Source: Xanthobacter autotrophicus
GTDB lineage: Bacteria > Pseudomonadota > Alphaproteobacteria > Rhizobiales > Xanthobacteraceae
Assembly: GCF_005871085.1 (NCBI RefSeq)
Contig: NZ_VAUP01000038.1
Location: 124,001-188,000 of the forward strand
Direction: 5' to 3'
Length of the DNA stretch: 64,000 nt
The notes beneath the pieces are model-generated. The model worked only from the letters and a program-made list of their open reading frames with translations, was not told the origin of the DNA and did no database searches. The translations under genes and the position numbers were made by a program. This document shows, piece after piece, positions 62,668 through 64,000 of this stretch. Each line of letters starts with the position of its first letter. The first letter of the stretch is position 1.

Positions 62668-63065
62668 CAGGAGGATCCGCTTGCGAACTGGGCGTGGATC
62701 AGCTGGATCACTGTTTCCACGCTGTAGGGCTTGGCGAGAAAGGGGGCGACAAGGGCCGCCACCGAACTGTCCAGATGGCCGGAGGTGAGGATCACCGGCA
62801 GGCTGGGGCGTTCCGCCTTCAGCATGCGGGCAAGCTCGTAGCCATCCAGCGTGCCCTCGGTGCGCACGTCGGTGAAGACCACATCCACGTGCAGGCCGGC
62901 AATGATGGCCTCATAGGCCTCCTGCGCCGAGGCCGCCTCGATGACGGTGAGGCCGGCATCCCGCAATTCGCCCGCCGTGACCAGCCGGACGAGGGCATCG
63001 TCCTCGACCAGCAGCACGGTGCGTGCGGCTGCGATTGTACTTGGCGCGAGACCTTGAGCTGACAT
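62667..63065 (-). CDS. single-domain response regulator
   Basis: 132 residues, one receiver: VLLVEDDALVRLV, Asp66 in VVFTDVRTEGTLDGYEL, LTSGH and LAKPYSVETV. This is the FixJ-like short receiver type often fed by hybrid HWE kinases. First gene of a two-gene receiver pair; no kinase is encoded near it, so the partner must lie elsewhere. Confidence 0.88.
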   Translation of the reverse strand: MSAQGLAPSTIAAARTVLLVEDDALVRLVTAGELRDAGLTVIEAASAQEAYEAIIAGLHVDVVFTDVRTEGTLDGYELARMLKAERPSLPVILTSGHLDSSVAALVAPFLAKPYSVETVIQLIHAQFASGSS

Positions 63066-63278
63066 GATCCGATTATTCTTCCGGCGCGGCGTCGAACCTG
63101 AGAACGCCGTTATCGCGCTCCGGTTCCGCTAACCGTCAAAGAGCGGCGCACAAAATCAGGAAAGCCGATGCCTGCCATCCCAACTTTCGATTGGCCGGGG
63201 GCGGCCGGGCCGGTGACAGTGCGCGAGACTTCCGAGTTCGCCTGCCAAATTCGCCTTCCAGAAAACAGGACACCCGCG

Positions 63279-63734
63279 GTGGCAACCACGATCTTCTTCA
63301 TCAACGGGCCGAACGCCAATCTCTACGGCCTCGACCCGTCCGGCACCTACGGCAGCGAGAGCTTCCCGGCCATCGAGGCGCGCTGCCAGGCCCATGCGGC
63401 GGCGCTGGGGGTCACCCTCGATTTCCGCCAGTCCAACCATGAGGGCGTGATCGTGGACTGGATCCAGGAGGCGCGGGCCAAGGCGGATGCCATCGTCATC
63501 AACGCGGCAGGGCTCACCTATACGTCCATCGCCATCCTCGACGCGCTGCTGGCCTTCCCCAAGCCGATTATCGAGGCGCACATGAGCAATGTGTACCGGC
63601 GCGAGCCGTTCCGGCACCATTCCTTCGTCTCCAAGGCGGCGACGGGGATCGTGGCGGGGCTCGGCGCGCTGGGCTACGAACTCGCCATCAGCGCGGCGGC
63701 GAAGCTGGCGCAGGCGGAAGGGGCGCAGAAGTGA
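63279..63734 (+). CDS. type II 3-dehydroquinase-like protein with an altered active-site loop
   Basis: 151 residues from a GTG (VATTIFFINGPNANL); an ATG at 63168 would add 37 residues without homology. The fold is AroQ: NGPN, Tyr24 in GTYGSE, RQSNHEGVIVDWI, NAAGLTYTSIAI, HMSNVYRREPFRHHS. The catalytic loop, normally G-x-R-E-P-x-x-Y-G, reads G-L-D-P-S-G-T-Y-G: the key Arg is Asp. It probably dehydrates a related compound, or works poorly on dehydroquinate. The next gene, overlapping by four bases, is a hydroxyacid dehydrogenase, so a catabolic role is likely. Confidence 0.8.
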   Translation: MATTIFFINGPNANLYGLDPSGTYGSESFPAIEARCQAHAAALGVTLDFRQSNHEGVIVDWIQEARAKADAIVINAAGLTYTSIAILDALLAFPKPIIEAHMSNVYRREPFRHHSFVSKAATGIVAGLGALGYELAISAAAKLAQAEGAQK

Positions 63735-64000
63735 GCGAGCAGGCGAGCGGGGCGCTGGTGTTCTACAGCGCCGTGGACATCGGGCAGGAGTGGAAGAGCG
63801 CCCTTCAGGCCGCCCATCCCGGCCTCGACGTGCGGATCGCGCGGGCGGAGGACGGCCATGTGGAGGGCGATCCGGCGCAGGTGCGCTATGCGCTCGTCTG
63901 GAAGCCGCCCCACGGCTTCTTCGCGCGATTCCCCAACCTGAAGCTTGTGATCAATCTCGGCGCCGGGGTGGATGCCCTGGTGGCGCGGGATGATCTGCCG
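63731..64000 (+). CDS. D-2-hydroxyacid dehydrogenase (GhrA-like), cut by the window end
   Basis: The first 90 codons are present, from a GTG overlapping the previous stop (GTGA). ALVFYSAVDIGQEWKSAL, AQVRYALVWKPPHGFFARFP and LKLVINLGAGVDALV match the substrate domain of glyoxylate/hydroxypyruvate reductase A-type enzymes; the NAD-binding domain lies beyond 64000. It would reduce a 2-keto acid made in the pathway of the dehydroquinase-like neighbour. Confidence 0.82.
   Translation, partial: MSEQASGALVFYSAVDIGQEWKSALQAAHPGLDVRIARAEDGHVEGDPAQVRYALVWKPPHGFFARFPNLKLVINLGAGVDALVARDDLP

Overview
The window is about 64 kb of high-GC DNA with tightly packed genes. It reads as a chromosomal segment of a nitrogen-fixing alphaproteobacterium of the order Hyphomicrobiales, most like Xanthobacter, Azorhizobium or relatives. 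This rests on conserved alphaproteobacterial gene neighbourhoods (rimM-trmD-rplS; hrcA-grpE divergent from rph-rdgB-hemW; lgt-midA-pgeF; ilvE / MarR / OmpR-type regulator / kinase), a cowN gene that protects nitrogenase from carbon monoxide, and NasS-NasT nitrate control. The species is an inference. I saw no rRNA, tRNA, CRISPR array, prophage or transposase.

Layout. 0.2-3.7 kb: nitrate uptake and its control (nrtA, nasS, nasT). The nrtA leader carries a sigma-54 promoter, two ANTAR-type hairpins and a terminator. 3.9-7.3 kb: a membrane glycosyltransferase-like protein and two tandem paralogous glycosyltransferases. 7.4-9.5 kb: rplS, trmD, rimM. 9.6-17.3 kb: a GntR regulator, a three-gene TRAP transporter, a DapA-family lyase, an FAD-linked hydroxyacid dehydrogenase and an MFS exporter. 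17.5-28.9 kb: eleven genes in two divergent blocks that look like an undescribed phosphorylation (partner-switching) signalling locus. It has a SpoIIE-type phosphatase, four further membrane-anchored sensor-like proteins (one fused to an MFS transporter), a periplasmic binding protein, an acetyltransferase, an RsbW-like kinase, two STAS proteins and a Na/Pi cotransporter. 29-31.4 kb: epmA, efp, a receiver protein. 31.6-38.8 kb: grpE, hrcA, rph, rdgB, hemW, proC, a TetR regulator, yaiI. 39-40.3 kb: cowN with an RcoM-like CO sensor. 40.6-43.1 kb: a YfgM-like protein, a small lipoprotein, der. 43.2-50.1 kb: ybjN-like, ubiK-like, lgt, midA, pgeF, a small hydrolase, a lipoprotein, prs. 50.2-55 kb: a PAP2 phosphatase, ilvE, and a MarR/response regulator/kinase set. 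55.1-57.4 kb: an accessory patch with a headless CCA-enzyme relative, an AbrB/VapC pair whose toxin has an amber stop, and an AT-rich membrane-protein gene. 57.5-64 kb: a Pif1-like helicase, a PfkB kinase, glmM, an outer-membrane barrel, two receivers, a variant type II dehydroquinase and the start of a hydroxyacid dehydrogenase.

Most important signals: the partner-switching locus with its sensor-MFS fusion; the complete NasST target leader in cis with its regulators; the RcoM-cowN pair with direct repeats between them; and a palindromic repeat that runs in frame through the start of hemW. All functional statements come from reading sequence motifs; no database search was run.
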